Under the pieces are notes generated by a model that made no database searches, was not told where the DNA came from, and saw only the letters and a list, made by a program, of their open reading frames with translations. From Reddybacter sp041277045 (GTDB lineage Bacteria > Pseudomonadota > Gammaproteobacteria > Pseudomonadales > Porticoccaceae), in the NCBI GenBank assembly GCA_041277045.1, contig JBGFSY010000002.1, forward strand, positions 620,001 to 684,000: a DNA stretch of 64,000 bases. The letters run 5' to 3'. Shown in pieces: positions 16,404 to 25,746 of the stretch. Numbering within the stretch: the first letter of the stretch is position 1; every line of letters begins with the position of its first letter. The translations under genes and the position numbers were made by a program.

Positions 16404-19400
16404 TTAATAGTTTAAGTGTAAGTTGCCAGCACCAAAGTTGTCTCGCAGTTGATGCAGCAGCTCATCGTCGGGCTGTATCGCCCAGTCCGTGCCAAGGGCG
16501 AATTCCCCCTCGGCTTTGTGGCAGCGGTATTTTATCTTGATACCACATTGGCCGTTTTTATAGGGTTTGAGCAATTGCTCGAGATTGTCGACGGTGGCCA
16601 ATGTCATGGCGCTGCCCGAAAGATCAATGGCGAGGCCTTTGAGCATACTTTGCCGGGCTTCGATGAGGGTGCGTACTTCCTGGGCGCGCATTTTCAGGCC
16701 GCCGCTGTATTCGTCTTCACTGAGTACGCCATTGACCACGACCATAGAGCCTTTACTGATTTTGTCGCGGCAGGCGGCGTATTGCTCGGAAAAAATAGTG
16801 ACGTCAATACGCGCACTGTCATCGTCAATGATCATCACGCCCATGACGCCGCGACTGGTTTTGATGGTGCGAATATCGAGCACCAGCCCGGCAACAATCT
16901 GCACGCTTTTTGAGGGTTGTAAGGCTTTTAGGCGGCAGCTGATGAAGTTGCTCAGTTCGGCGCTGTACTCCTCAATGGGGTGGCCGGTGAGGTAGAGCCC
17001 TAGTGTGTCCCATTCGCCCTGCAGACGATCGCGTAAGCGGAAACGGCGCACCTGCGAGAAAGCGGCGTAGCCAATTTCTGGGGCACATTCGGCCGGCGTG
17101 TCGCCAAATAAATCGGTCATGCCGCTGGCGGTATTTTTACTGTGCTGGTCGGCCAGCTTTACGGCCTCTTCCATTGCGGCGAGCATTACGGCACGACTGT
17201 AGCCGGGGTCGTCGTTGGGGCCGATCTTATCGAGTGCGCCAGAGCGGATCAGTGCCTCAAGGGCGCGTTTGTTGACCTTGCGAGCGTCGACGCGAGTACA
17301 GAAGTCAAAAATATCTTTAAAAGGGCCGCCACTGCTGCGGGCGGCGATAATGTTGGATACCGGGCCTTCGCCCAGGCCTTTAATAGCGCCGAGCCCATAG
17401 ACCACCGCAGACTCAAGGGAGACGGAGAACTGGAATTGCCCGATATTGACGTCGGGTGGGGTGACGAGCAAATTCATCGCCCGGCACTCATCAATCAGGG
17501 TCACCACTTTATCGGTGTTTTGCATATCGGCTGATAACACGGCGGCCATAAAGGCAGCGGGGTAGTGCACTTTCAACCACGCCGTTTGATAGGCGAGCAG
17601 GGCGTAGGCGGCGGAGTGGGATTTGTTAAAGCCGTAGCCGGCAAACTTCTCCATTAAGTCGAAAATGTTTTCTGCCAACTCATTGCTGACATTGTTGTTG
17701 GCCGCACCATTAACGAAGAGTTCGCGCTGACGGGCCATTTCTTCGGCCTTTTTCTTGCCCATAGCGCGGCGCAGCATATCGGCCTCGCCCAGCGAATAAC
17801 CGCCGAGTACCTGGGCGATCTGCATCACCTGTTCCTGATAAAGGATAATGCCGTAGGTCGGCTCGAGCACCGGTTTTAAATCGGGGTGTTGGTATTTGGG
17901 GTGGGGATAGGCCACTTCCTGGCGGCCGTGCTTACGGTTGATAAAATCGTCGACCATGCCCGACTGCAGGGGGCCGGGTCGGAACAGGGCCACCAGTGCG
18001 ATAATGTCTTCAAAGCGGCTCGGTAACTGGCGCTTAATCAAGTCCTTCATGCCACGGGACTCGAGCTGAAACACCGCCGTGGTTTCGGCGCGCTGTAAGA
18101 GTTGATAACTGCCGGGGTCGTCGAGGGGGATGTCTTCAATCACCACCGGTGATTTGCCGTCTCGTTCATTCTGGGCGTTGGCGTTGTCCAGGGCCCAGTC
18201 GATAATGGTCAGGGTGCGCAGCCCAAGGAAGTCAAACTTCACCAGACCGACGTCCTCGACATCGTCTTTGTCGTACTGGGTGACCAGGCCTTCGCCGGCT
18301 TCATCGCAGTAGAGCGGGGCGAAATCGGTTAGCTGAGTGGGGGCGATCACCACACCACCGGCGTGCTTGCCGACATTGCGCGTTAGGCCTTCGAGCTGCA
18401 GGGCCATCTCCCAAATTTCCTGGGCCTCTTCATCCTGTTCGAGAAAGTCCCGCAGTATTTCTTCCTGATCAAAGGCCTTTTGTAGGGTGATGCCGATTTC
18501 AAAGGGGATCATTTTCGACAGGCGATCGGCCAGGCCGTAAGACTTGCCCTGGGCACGAGCGACATCGCGCACCACGGCTTTTGCCGCCATGGTGCCAAAG
18601 GTGATGATTTGCGACACGGCTGCGCGGCCATAGCGCTCGGCGACATAGGCAATCACCCGGTCGCGATTGTCCATGCAGAAGTCGATATCGAAATCGGGCA
18701 TGGAGACCCGTTCGGGGTTGAGGAAACGCTCGAACAGCAAATCGTATTCAAGGGGATCGAGATCGGTGATTTCCAGTGCATAGGCGACTAGAGAACCGGC
18801 ACCCGAGCCTCGACCCGGGCCGACGGGAATGTCCTGCTCCTTGGCCCAGCGGATGAAATCCATCACGATCAGAAAATAACCGGGGAAGCCCATTTGATTA
18901 ATAATGTTGAGCTCGAAGTCGAGGCGCTGCTTATAATCCTCAAGGCTTTGGTCGGTGTCGGGGTTGAGCGTAATGCTCTCCAGACGTTTGGCCAGCCCTT
19001 CTTCGGATAACTGACGGAAGAAAGATTCGGTGGTCATGCCCTCGGGAATGGGGTATTCCGGCAGCTGGGGTTTGCCCAGTGTCAGGCTCAGGTTGCAGCG
19101 CTTGGCAATTTCGACGGTGTTTTCCAGGGCCTCGGGAATGTCGGCAAACAAGGCCTGCATTTGCTCAGTCGACTTTAGATATTGCTGATCGCTGTAGCGG
19201 CGCTCGCGACGGGGGTCATCGAGGGTGCGGCCCTCAACAATGCAGACCCTCACCTCGTGTGCCTCGAAATGTTCCTGACGAATAAAGCGCACATCATTGG
19301 TGGCGACTACCGGGCAGTCGAGAGTCTGCGCCAGCTCCACCGCGCTGTGGACAAAGTTTTCTTCGCCCGGACGTTGGCAGCGTACTAGCTCGAGGTAAAA

Positions 19401-19922
19401 ACTACTGGGGAAGTCGTCCATCCATTCTTTTAATAAGCTTTGAGCGAGACTATCGCGTCCCCCGGCCAAAGCAACACCGATATCACTGTTATTGCCGCAG
19501 AGTGCAATCAAGCCGCCGCCAAGTTCTTTCAGCCAGCTGCGACGAATGCGGGGCAGGCCGTGTACCTGTCCTTCAATATAGGCGCGGGAGATCAGTTGTG
19601 TCAGGTTTTGATAGCCAAGGTCGTTTTGCACCAGTAGGGTAATCTGGCTTTGCGGGTCGTCGGTTTTATCGCCAGCAATGGTCAAATCACTGCCACAAAT
19701 TGGCTTGATACCCGCGCCTTGAGCGGCCTTGTAAAACTTCACCAGGGCGAAGAAGTTGCAGATGTCACCAACGGCAACGGCTGGCATATCGAACTCCGCC
19801 AGCTTGCCGATTAAGGGCTTGATGCCAATGGTGCTATCAGCAATGGAGTATTCACTGTGCAGGTGTAAATGAATGAAAGCGGGCGCTTGCGGTGGGAGAG
19901 GGGCTGGAGCCTGCTCGGACAT
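16404..19922 (-). CDS. dnaE: DNA polymerase III subunit alpha
   Basis: Replicative DNA polymerase, 1172 residues. The N-terminal PHP domain begins FIHLHLHSEYSIADSTIGI. The palm carries GPGRGSGAGSLVAYALEITD and the catalytic PDFDIDFCMDNRDRVIAYV. The fingers and beta-clamp region (QEQVMQIAQVLGGYSLGEAD) and the tandem HhH follow, with an OB domain near residues 990-1070. It is a DnaE1-type replicase; no intein or truncation is seen. Together with accA it forms the familiar dnaE-accA unit; rnhB does not lie between fabH and dnaE. Confidence 0.97.
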   Translation of the reverse strand: MSEQAPAPLPPQAPAFIHLHLHSEYSIADSTIGIKPLIGKLAEFDMPAVAVGDICNFFALVKFYKAAQGAGIKPICGSDLTIAGDKTDDPQSQITLLVQNDLGYQNLTQLISRAYIEGQVHGLPRIRRSWLKELGGGLIALCGNNSDIGVALAGGRDSLAQSLLKEWMDDFPSSFYLELVRCQRPGEENFVHSAVELAQTLDCPVVATNDVRFIRQEHFEAHEVRVCIVEGRTLDDPRRERRYSDQQYLKSTEQMQALFADIPEALENTVEIAKRCNLSLTLGKPQLPEYPIPEGMTTESFFRQLSEEGLAKRLESITLNPDTDQSLEDYKQRLDFELNIINQMGFPGYFLIVMDFIRWAKEQDIPVGPGRGSGAGSLVAYALEITDLDPLEYDLLFERFLNPERVSMPDFDIDFCMDNRDRVIAYVAERYGRAAVSQIITFGTMAAKAVVRDVARAQGKSYGLADRLSKMIPFEIGITLQKAFDQEEILRDFLEQDEEAQEIWEMALQLEGLTRNVGKHAGGVVIAPTQLTDFAPLYCDEAGEGLVTQYDKDDVEDVGLVKFDFLGLRTLTIIDWALDNANAQNERDGKSPVVIEDIPLDDPGSYQLLQRAETTAVFQLESRGMKDLIKRQLPSRFEDIIALVALFRPGPLQSGMVDDFINRKHGRQEVAYPHPKYQHPDLKPVLEPTYGIILYQEQVMQIAQVLGGYSLGEADMLRRAMGKKKAEEMARQRELFVNGAANNNVSNELAENIFDLMEKFAGYGFNKSHSAAYALLAYQTAWLKVHYPAAFMAAVLSADMQNTDKVVTLIDECRAMNLLVTPPDVNIGQFQFSVSLESAVVYGLGAIKGLGEGPVSNIIAARSSGGPFKDIFDFCTRVDARKVNKRALEALIRSGALDKIGPNDDPGYSRAVMLAAMEEAVKLADQHSKNTASGMTDLFGDTPAECAPEIGYAAFSQVRRFRLRDRLQGEWDTLGLYLTGHPIEEYSAELSNFISCRLKALQPSKSVQIVAGLVLDIRTIKTSRGVMGVMIIDDDSARIDVTIFSEQYAACRDKISKGSMVVVNGVLSEDEYSGGLKMRAQEVRTLIEARQSMLKGLAIDLSGSAMTLATVDNLEQLLKPYKNGQCGIKIKYRCHKAEGEFALGTDWAIQPDDELLHQLRDNFGAGNLHLNY

Positions 19923-20038
19923 AGACGAACCTGATTATCGACTGCGAGCCTAGTTTATAGGCCCGCAGAATGAAGGGAAATGGTGGCTGATGTTAGCAGC
20001 TCAACAAGGCGGCTTGAAGGTGTTTTTAAGCCGTGTTT

Positions 20039-21133
20039 TTAGGCTGAATCGTTACGCTTTGCCGCCAGGGCGCGAACCTCTATGGCCTCGAGAATTAAGT
20101 CTAGACCTGTTTTGTCCGTGGCTGGCAGAGCAACATCGCTCTCACCTAAAGGCGTCACTCTGTCGGCCCAGGTAAATAGTGATGCCCCCCAGGTTAAGCC
20201 GGCACCAAAGGCAGCGATTAATATCGTCATACCAGGTTTGACACGACCCTCTTCAAGCGCCTCGCAGAGGGCGATGGGAATACTTGCGGTCGAGGTGTTG
20301 GCGTATTTACCCAGAGTGACGACGACTTTCTCCATGGGGATTTCAAGACGCTTTGCCAGTGCCTCAATAATACGGGTGTTGGCCTGGTGCGGAATCACCA
20401 AGTCGATATCGTCAAGACTGAGTCCTGAATTTTGCAGTACATCGCTACACGCCGCAGCCATGCCATTGACCGCATTGCGGAAGATTTCACGCCCGGAAAA
20501 ATCCAGAGACACATTAAGAGGCCGGTGTTGGGAAACAGCATGCATGCCGAAGTCGGGCATCGCCAGTAGTTTGCGGGTATCTGGTATACAGCCCAGTTTG
20601 CCCTGGAAAAAGCCACTTTTCTGATCAGAGGCCTGTAATACAACGGCGCCGGCACCATCGCCAAAAAGAACGGCAGAATCGCGCTTGTTGGCCCAGTCCA
20701 TTAGTGAACTAAGTCGTTCCGAGCCGACAATCAAGGCCGTTTTAATGGAGCCAGCCCGAATCATATCCGAGACCATGTTGAAGCTATAAAGAAAGGCGGT
20801 ACAAGCCGCGTTAAGGTCGAAGCAGGCCGCGTTAGCAGCACCCAGTTTGCCCTGTAACATGGAGGCGGTGTTGGGGATAATTTCATCCGGCGTGGTGGTG
20901 GCGTAGGCAATAACATCAACATCGAGTGCGCTAATGCCGGCGCAGGCCAGTGCCCGCTCGGCGGCAACATGGGCCAGGTCGACGTTCATCACGTGGCTGA
21001 TGCGTCGTGTATTGATACCGGTGCGTGAGATTATCCATTCACTGGAGGTATCGACCACGGTGGCGATGTCTTCGTTAGTTAAAACAGCGGGTGGCAGGAA
21101 GCGCCCCCATCCTGTTATTTGAGCGTACTGCAT
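20039..21133 (-). CDS. 3-oxoacyl-ACP synthase III family protein (FabH-like), with C-terminal extension
   Basis: Thiolase-fold enzyme condensing an acyl-CoA with malonyl-ACP. The triad is intact: Cys in DLNAACTAFLYS, His in LVIPHQANTRI, Asn in GKYANTSTASIPIAL. At 364 residues it is some 35-40 longer than housekeeping FabH (about 317-330); the extra C-terminal tail follows the normal ending GLTWGASLFTWADR. It stands alone, away from a fabD-fabG-acpP cluster, so it may be a specialised KAS III (for example long- or branched-chain priming, like PqsD/OleA relatives) rather than the fatty acid initiator. Start at ATG 21133. Confidence 0.85.
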   Translation of the reverse strand: MQYAQITGWGRFLPPAVLTNEDIATVVDTSSEWIISRTGINTRRISHVMNVDLAHVAAERALACAGISALDVDVIAYATTTPDEIIPNTASMLQGKLGAANAACFDLNAACTAFLYSFNMVSDMIRAGSIKTALIVGSERLSSLMDWANKRDSAVLFGDGAGAVVLQASDQKSGFFQGKLGCIPDTRKLLAMPDFGMHAVSQHRPLNVSLDFSGREIFRNAVNGMAAACSDVLQNSGLSLDDIDLVIPHQANTRIIEALAKRLEIPMEKVVVTLGKYANTSTASIPIALCEALEEGRVKPGMTILIAAFGAGLTWGASLFTWADRVTPLGESDVALPATDKTGLDLILEAIEVRALAAKRNDSA

Positions 21134-21448
21134 GCGTGCCTCGTTGGCTGTATAGATGAATATGACGTAAATATGTTGGCGTTTATTCTCCAGTACTTGG
21201 CTGACAAGTGCAACGAGGCGAGCTGTTTTTTTGTTCTTACCTTGAGTCTATTTGTGAGGTCTCAAGAAAAGAACCAAATAGCAGTTTCTAGCAGTAGGGA
21301 GCTTGAGTTGTAGCAAGCCGTATGACAGGGCGAAGACTGATGCTAGTTGTACTCCCGTTCAAAGTGTAGACTCGCGATAAGGTATACAGAGGCCGTTGCT
21401 CAATTTGATGAGCGTATTAAAACCATAATTACAAGGAATTAGACTAAC
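21134..21448. other. Intergenic region, divergent promoters expected
   Basis: About 315 bp between the divergent fabH-like gene and the exported protein gene. No gene or strong structure was seen. AAGGAA about 12 bases before ATG 21449 is the likely ribosome-binding site of the plus-strand gene. Confidence 0.5.
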
Positions 21449-21931
21449 ATGAAAAAATTATTATGTTTGCTCGTTGCATTTACAGCGGCTTTTTCAGCGC
21501 AGGCTGAAACGCCATCAGATCAAAATTTAGCTGTTGTTGATGCCCAGATCGCTTTAGTGCGCCAGGTTGCCAATGCGCAAATTACGGCCATCATCGCTGA
21601 GAACGTCTCTTTCACTGCAGGAGAAGCAGAAGCCTTTTGGCCTTTGTACCGAGAGTATAGAGCTGAATTCCAGAAAATTGGCGATGGAAGCCTGGTGCTG
21701 ATTAAGGATTTTGCAAAAAACTATAATGATATGAGTGACGAAAAAGCAACTGATCTTGCTGATGATGCGCTCAAACTAGAACTGCAAAGAGTGAAGCTTC
21801 AGATAAGTTACGCTAAGAAATTCCGCAAGGTTGTTAAACCCGCTAAGGTATTCCGCGTTTTTCAGGTTGAAAATCGAGTTAATGCTGTCAATAGACTCAA
21901 GTTGGCTTCTGAAATTCCCTTGATGAAATAA
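21449..21931 (+). CDS. Small exported alpha-helical protein, unknown function
   Basis: 160 residues. A clear signal peptide (MKKLLCLLVAFTAAFSAQA) predicts periplasmic location. The mature part is mainly helical, with FTAGEAEAFWPLYREYRAEF and later AKKFRKVVKPAKVFRVFQVE. This layout recalls the LTXXQ/Spy-like periplasmic proteins, in which a helix with an F-W-P-x-Y motif recurs, but no LTxxQ motif is present, so I do not assign it. It stands alone between fabH and the acyl-CoA dehydrogenases. Confidence 0.75.
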   Translation: MKKLLCLLVAFTAAFSAQAETPSDQNLAVVDAQIALVRQVANAQITAIIAENVSFTAGEAEAFWPLYREYRAEFQKIGDGSLVLIKDFAKNYNDMSDEKATDLADDALKLELQRVKLQISYAKKFRKVVKPAKVFRVFQVENRVNAVNRLKLASEIPLMK

Positions 21932-22016
21932 TCTTCCCAAAAATGCGGTCTCTGTGTGCCCGTTTTACCCTCCCTTACTTAAGGGGCCGCTTAACACAAT
22001 TATTGCTAGTTAAGTT

Positions 22017-23159
22017 TCAGCCTGAAATTGCTCCCATCAGTAAGTCCGCTAGTTTGCTGCGCTGGTATTTTGCATCCCCGTACAAGATTTGATTGTGCTT
22101 TTGACGCTTACTGTATAAATGGATAAAGCACTCCCAGGTAAAACCAATACCACCGTGAAATTGAATCGAGCGGTTTGAAGCGAAGGCGGCCATCTCTGAG
22201 GCTGATGCCTTGGCCATGCGAGCAAACTTGGCGGCATTTTCGGGCTCGCTGTCAATAGCGCAGGCGGCGTTGTAGGCCAGTGATTTAGCCTGATCAATCA
22301 TAATCATCAAGTTGACCAGCGGGTATTTCAACGCTTGGAAGTAACCCAGGGGGTGGTCAAACTGTTCCCTGACTTTCATGTATTCAACTGTGGTTTGCAG
22401 TTGCCATTCGCCAGCGCCACACATATCTGCGGCAATGAGTGTTAACAGGCCGGGCTGAGCGCGTTCAAGTACGACACAAGCCCCATCACTTAATAACTGC
22501 TCGTCATTCACTGGAATATTATTAAAGTGAATATGGGCCTGATCACGGGTCAAATCGATAATGGCATCGGCGATGATGTCGAGCCCTTCACTGCTAACGG
22601 AAACTTCATACAGGGCAGAACCTTTACTATTTTTGGCTTGTACAATTAAAGTCTCAACCTTGCGGGCATCTTGCACAAACCAGGCGCTACCGGTGAGCTT
22701 GCCATCGACAAGTTCAATATCACAATCTGTCGTTAACCAGGAGCCATTCTTTGGTGTGCTGGCAAGGGTCGCTGTTTTGCCACTAGCGATTTCGCTCAGC
22801 AAGCGGCTCGCCGCCGGCGTGTGGCATTCACGCAATACCAGACTGGCATTAGCGGTGGCAATAAACGGTGAGGGTAGGGCGGCGCGGCCCGCTTCTTCCA
22901 CTAGAGCGCAGAGGGCGACAAGGCTCATGCCCATGCCGCCGTCGGCCTCGGGCACAATGACTGTGGTCCAGCCGAGTTCGACAATTTGCTGCCAAAGACC
23001 TTTGTCCCAGAGACAGGATGATTCCCGGTAGGGATCGGAATCTCTGGCGACGAGCTGGTGAAGTTTGTCGGTGGGTAAATTATCCTGCAGAAATTTACGC
23101 GCAGTATCGCGCAGCATCTTTTCCTCTTCACCAAAGGCAAAGTTTTTAGCTTGGGTCAT
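22017..23159 (-). CDS. Acyl-CoA dehydrogenase family protein (subunit 2 of a pair)
   Basis: 380-residue FAD-dependent ACAD fold: N-terminal helices (EEKMLRDTARKFLQDNLP), a beta domain and a C-terminal helical bundle ending in SIQFHGGIGFTWECFIHLYS and KRQKHNQILYGDAKYQR. The usual YEGT catalytic-base segment is not visible, and the GGIGFTWE motif is that of the partner chain found in alpha2beta2 steroid side-chain dehydrogenases (FadE28/29, ChsE type). It begins 27 bases after the neighbouring dehydrogenase ends, so the two are probably cotranscribed and form a heteromer. Substrate unknown; sterol or bulky acyl-CoA is an inference from the pairing. Confidence 0.85.
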   Translation of the reverse strand: MTQAKNFAFGEEEKMLRDTARKFLQDNLPTDKLHQLVARDSDPYRESSCLWDKGLWQQIVELGWTTVIVPEADGGMGMSLVALCALVEEAGRAALPSPFIATANASLVLRECHTPAASRLLSEIASGKTATLASTPKNGSWLTTDCDIELVDGKLTGSAWFVQDARKVETLIVQAKNSKGSALYEVSVSSEGLDIIADAIIDLTRDQAHIHFNNIPVNDEQLLSDGACVVLERAQPGLLTLIAADMCGAGEWQLQTTVEYMKVREQFDHPLGYFQALKYPLVNLMIMIDQAKSLAYNAACAIDSEPENAAKFARMAKASASEMAAFASNRSIQFHGGIGFTWECFIHLYSKRQKHNQILYGDAKYQRSKLADLLMGAISG

Positions 23160-23186
23160 TTTTATCTGCTTTTAATCGAGTTTTAA

Positions 23187-24422
23187 TTATTTTGATTTGG
23201 CCATGCCCAGTACCCGTTCGCCGAGTATATTGCGCTGAATTTCACTGGCACCCGCCGCAATAGTGATGCCGTAGGAGTTCATATAGGCCAATGGCCATTC
23301 ACCGCCAGCGGGGGCATTTTCGTCATTGATATAGAGGGTACTCTGGGCGCCGAGAATATCGATGGCAACAGCGGCGGCATCCTGACGAATTTCAGACATC
23401 ACCAGTTTCACCTGTAGTGGAATACGCAGGGGGTGTTCGCACAGTCCCTCTACTTTGGCGCGGCGAGCGCCCTGTTTTGAACCTTCCTGGCGAATAATCA
23501 TCTGCATGATTTGATCCCGTAATACGGGGTCGTCGGCGGCACTTTGACCATCGCGGCTAGAATCTTTAGCCAGGTTGATTAAGGCATAGGCATCACCCAC
23601 AGCACTGGCTTTGTCACTGCCACGACCACTAGAAGGCGTGAGCATTGGTCCGGCGCCGCGCTCGTGTAGCAACGTCGTTTGTGCGACCGTCCATCCTTTG
23701 CCAACTTCGTCAAGGCGGTAGTCGTCACTAATTTCTAAATTGTCGAAAAACATTTCGTTAAAGCCAGTTTCGCCGGTTATTTTAATTAAGGGGCGTACAG
23801 TCACACCCTTGCCCAGGGCTGATTTAATGGGCACCACAAAATAGGAAAGGCCATCGTACTTGCTCGATTTGTCGGTGCGTAATAATAGAATCATCCAGTC
23901 AGCAAAGTGGGCGAGAGAGGTCCAGACTTTGTGGCCGTTAATCACCCACTTGTCACCTTTTCGCTCGGCGAAGGTTTGCACATTGGCCAGATCAGAACCA
24001 GCACCGGGCTCACTAAAACCCTGGCACCAAATATCTTTACAGGAAAACAAACCGGGTAATAAGCGTTTTTTTAATGCCGGCTGTGCGTGGAAGTGCATGG
24101 TGGGTGCGGCCATGCCGAGGCCGAGAATATTCGGCAAAAAGGGTTTTCTGGCTCGAGCCATTTCCTGATTGGCAACAAGTTGGCAATCTTTACGACCGCC
24201 ACCTCCTTCGACAATGGGGTAATCACAGCCAATTAATCCGGCCTCGTAGGCTTCGCCCTGCCATTTGCGCAAGTAGTCGAGCTGTTCCTTGTGCATGATT
24301 TCGATGGCGGATTGGGGAAGTCTGACCGAGGGTGTGCCAGCATCGTGTTGACTTAACCAGTCGCGGCAATAGGCACGAAATTCTGCCTGCTCGGGCGTGT
24401 CTTTTATAGCGTCCTGTGACAT
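23187..24422 (-). CDS. Acyl-CoA dehydrogenase family protein (subunit 1 of a pair)
   Basis: 411-residue ACAD. It has the FAD/substrate loop QGFSEPGAGSDLANVQTFAE, GHKVWTSLAHFADWMILLLR, and the C-terminal GITIAAGASEIQRNILGERV motif characteristic of the larger chain of heteromeric dehydrogenases such as those for steroid side chains. First gene of a two-gene unit with the ACAD downstream. The start ATG at 24422 is supported by the normal N-terminal helix (TPEQAEFRAYCRDWLSQHD). A decayed SDR of the type found in the same pathways lies just upstream on the other strand. Confidence 0.87.
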   Translation of the reverse strand: MSQDAIKDTPEQAEFRAYCRDWLSQHDAGTPSVRLPQSAIEIMHKEQLDYLRKWQGEAYEAGLIGCDYPIVEGGGGRKDCQLVANQEMARARKPFLPNILGLGMAAPTMHFHAQPALKKRLLPGLFSCKDIWCQGFSEPGAGSDLANVQTFAERKGDKWVINGHKVWTSLAHFADWMILLLRTDKSSKYDGLSYFVVPIKSALGKGVTVRPLIKITGETGFNEMFFDNLEISDDYRLDEVGKGWTVAQTTLLHERGAGPMLTPSSGRGSDKASAVGDAYALINLAKDSSRDGQSAADDPVLRDQIMQMIIRQEGSKQGARRAKVEGLCEHPLRIPLQVKLVMSEIRQDAAAVAIDILGAQSTLYINDENAPAGGEWPLAYMNSYGITIAAGASEIQRNILGERVLGMAKSK

Positions 24423-24618
24423 GACGTACCTTTTATATTTATCGGCGGCTCAGTGGTGACTCTATTCTATTGCCCTGGAATAATAGCATTGAGTCGTGGC
24501 AAATGTCAGTCAGCTGCTTGTTACGGACTTGCTGTCGGCTGAATTATTGTCCTCAGGACAAAGGTCTAAAAATCATTAGTCCTAAAAACCATTTCCAACT
24601 AATCAAAGTAAAATAAAC

Positions 24619-25016
24619 ATGATTATTCGCTAGGGCAATCGCGTCGTGATTATAACCGGTGCGGGTTCAGGACTCCGTTGCAACCACGCCCTATTGTTAG
24701 CAGCGCGGGAGGGTAAAGGTGTGGTTAATGACTTGGGTGTGCCGTCGATGGTAGTGGTGCCTAGGCCGCCCGGGTTTGAAAGTGGTTGCCAATGCCTATT
24801 CGTTTACTACGCCAAAAGGCGCGGCGAAATCATTCTAAGTGCCATAGATTATTTTTCAAAATTAATATTTTAATAAATAATGACGCTAACCAGTGCGATA
24901 GATCTTTTGCTAAATTTCAGCCTGAAGATTTTGATGCAATTGTGACCGTGCACTTATCCGGCGCGGCCTATTGCCCTCTGGTTGCCTGGCCCCATATGAA
25001 AGAAGCTGGTTATTAG
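24619..25016 (+). pseudogene. Short-chain dehydrogenase (MFE-2/HSD17B4-like) remnant
   Basis: From ATG 24619 the frame reads MIIR-stop-GNRVVIITGAGSGL, with a TAG at 24631. It is followed by HALLLAAREGKGVVNDLG, the Rossmann start of peroxisomal-MFE-like SDRs. After a deletion and frame changes it resumes as INNDANQCDRSFAKFQPEDF and AIVTVHLSGAAY, then WPHMKEAGY, where intact enzymes have LINNAGILRDxSF and a VHLxGAF segment. It ends at 25016 before the catalytic Tyr. Intact homologues have about 300 residues in this domain. The gene is dead by nonsense, indels and truncation. Confidence 0.85.
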
Positions 25017-25140
25017 GCGCATTGTATGAATAACTCATCAGCCGGGTTGTTCGGTAATATTTTGTCAGGGTAATAATGCAGAGGCAAAAATTGGGTATTT
25101 TCGGGTTAATGAATGCCCTTAAGTAAGAGGGGCGAAAATT

Positions 25141-25190
25141 CAACATCAACATCAACATCAACATCAATATCAACATTAACATTAACATTA
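25141..25190. repeat. Hexanucleotide tandem repeat (CAACAT)n
   Basis: Eight consecutive 6-bp units, CAACAT with a few C-to-T changes (CAATAT, TAACAT), joining the SDR remnant and the arylsulfatase remnant. Such a repeat can vary in length by slippage. Confidence 0.9.
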
Positions 25191-25204
25191 AAACCCTAGC
25201 ATCA

Positions 25205-25522
25205 ATGGCACTTACCCGCATGACAGAAGACATTATGTCGGACCAAAATTACAACCTTGAATCTTCGCCACTGCCAAAAGGCGAAACAGAATTAAAATTT
25301 GTGTTTACCAAAACCAAAGAATTTGGTGGTGATGGTGCGCTTTATGTTAATGGCAAGAAAGTTGATGAAATACACATGCTGAAAATGCACATTGCAACTT
25401 ACTCACTGGCAGAGACGTTTGATATAGGTCGCGACACCGGCACTCAGGTTTCACGATTGTACTCCGACCCGTTTCCTTTCAACGGTGAACTTGATCGCGT
25501 ATTAATTCGACTGACAGATTAA
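25205..25522 (+). pseudogene. Arylsulfatase, C-terminal fragment
   Basis: 105 codons. The region LPKGETELKFVFTKTKEFGG, GALYVNGKKVDEIHM, TYSLAETFDIGRDTGTQVS and PFPFNGELDRVLIRL matches the C-terminal beta domain of large bacterial arylsulfatases, where similar text follows the sulfatase core. The sulfatase domain with the formylglycine Cys/Ser is absent. The ATGs at 25205-25235 are chance starts after the repeat. No anaerobic or FGE maturation gene is nearby. Confidence 0.75.
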
Positions 25523-25535
25523 GACTTAACATACA

Positions 25536-25571
25536 GCTGTTGGCCTATATTGCTCTAAATAGGCCAACAGC
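25536..25571. terminator. Perfect 12-bp hairpin
   Basis: GCTGTTGGCCTA (25536-25547) and TAGGCCAACAGC (25560-25571) with a 12-base loop, between the sulfatase remnant and the convergent Nudix gene. No T tract follows, so it may be a transcription barrier or repeat unit rather than a classical terminator. Confidence 0.5.
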
Positions 25572-25746
25572 GAGGTTCTACATATCTATACGGTAGCCAT
25601 CGATTTAAGTGTCGTTAAATATGCCCTGAAGATGAGGTGAAATGCTACTTCTGAGATATTGCTAAAATGCTTTTGTGTCAGTAGGGTTTGCCAAAACTAT
25701 AAGGCGTTAATGCCCCCGAAAGTAATGAATACAAAAAATAGTTTAT

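Noticed and set aside
25141..25190. Short tandem repeats as a CRISPR array
   Set aside because: Units are 6 bp without spacers; simple microsatellite.
24910..25233. Minus-strand ORF rich in Met-Leu repeats
   Set aside because: Pure translation of the hexanucleotide repeat; no ribosome-binding site and it lies on two plus-strand pseudogenes.
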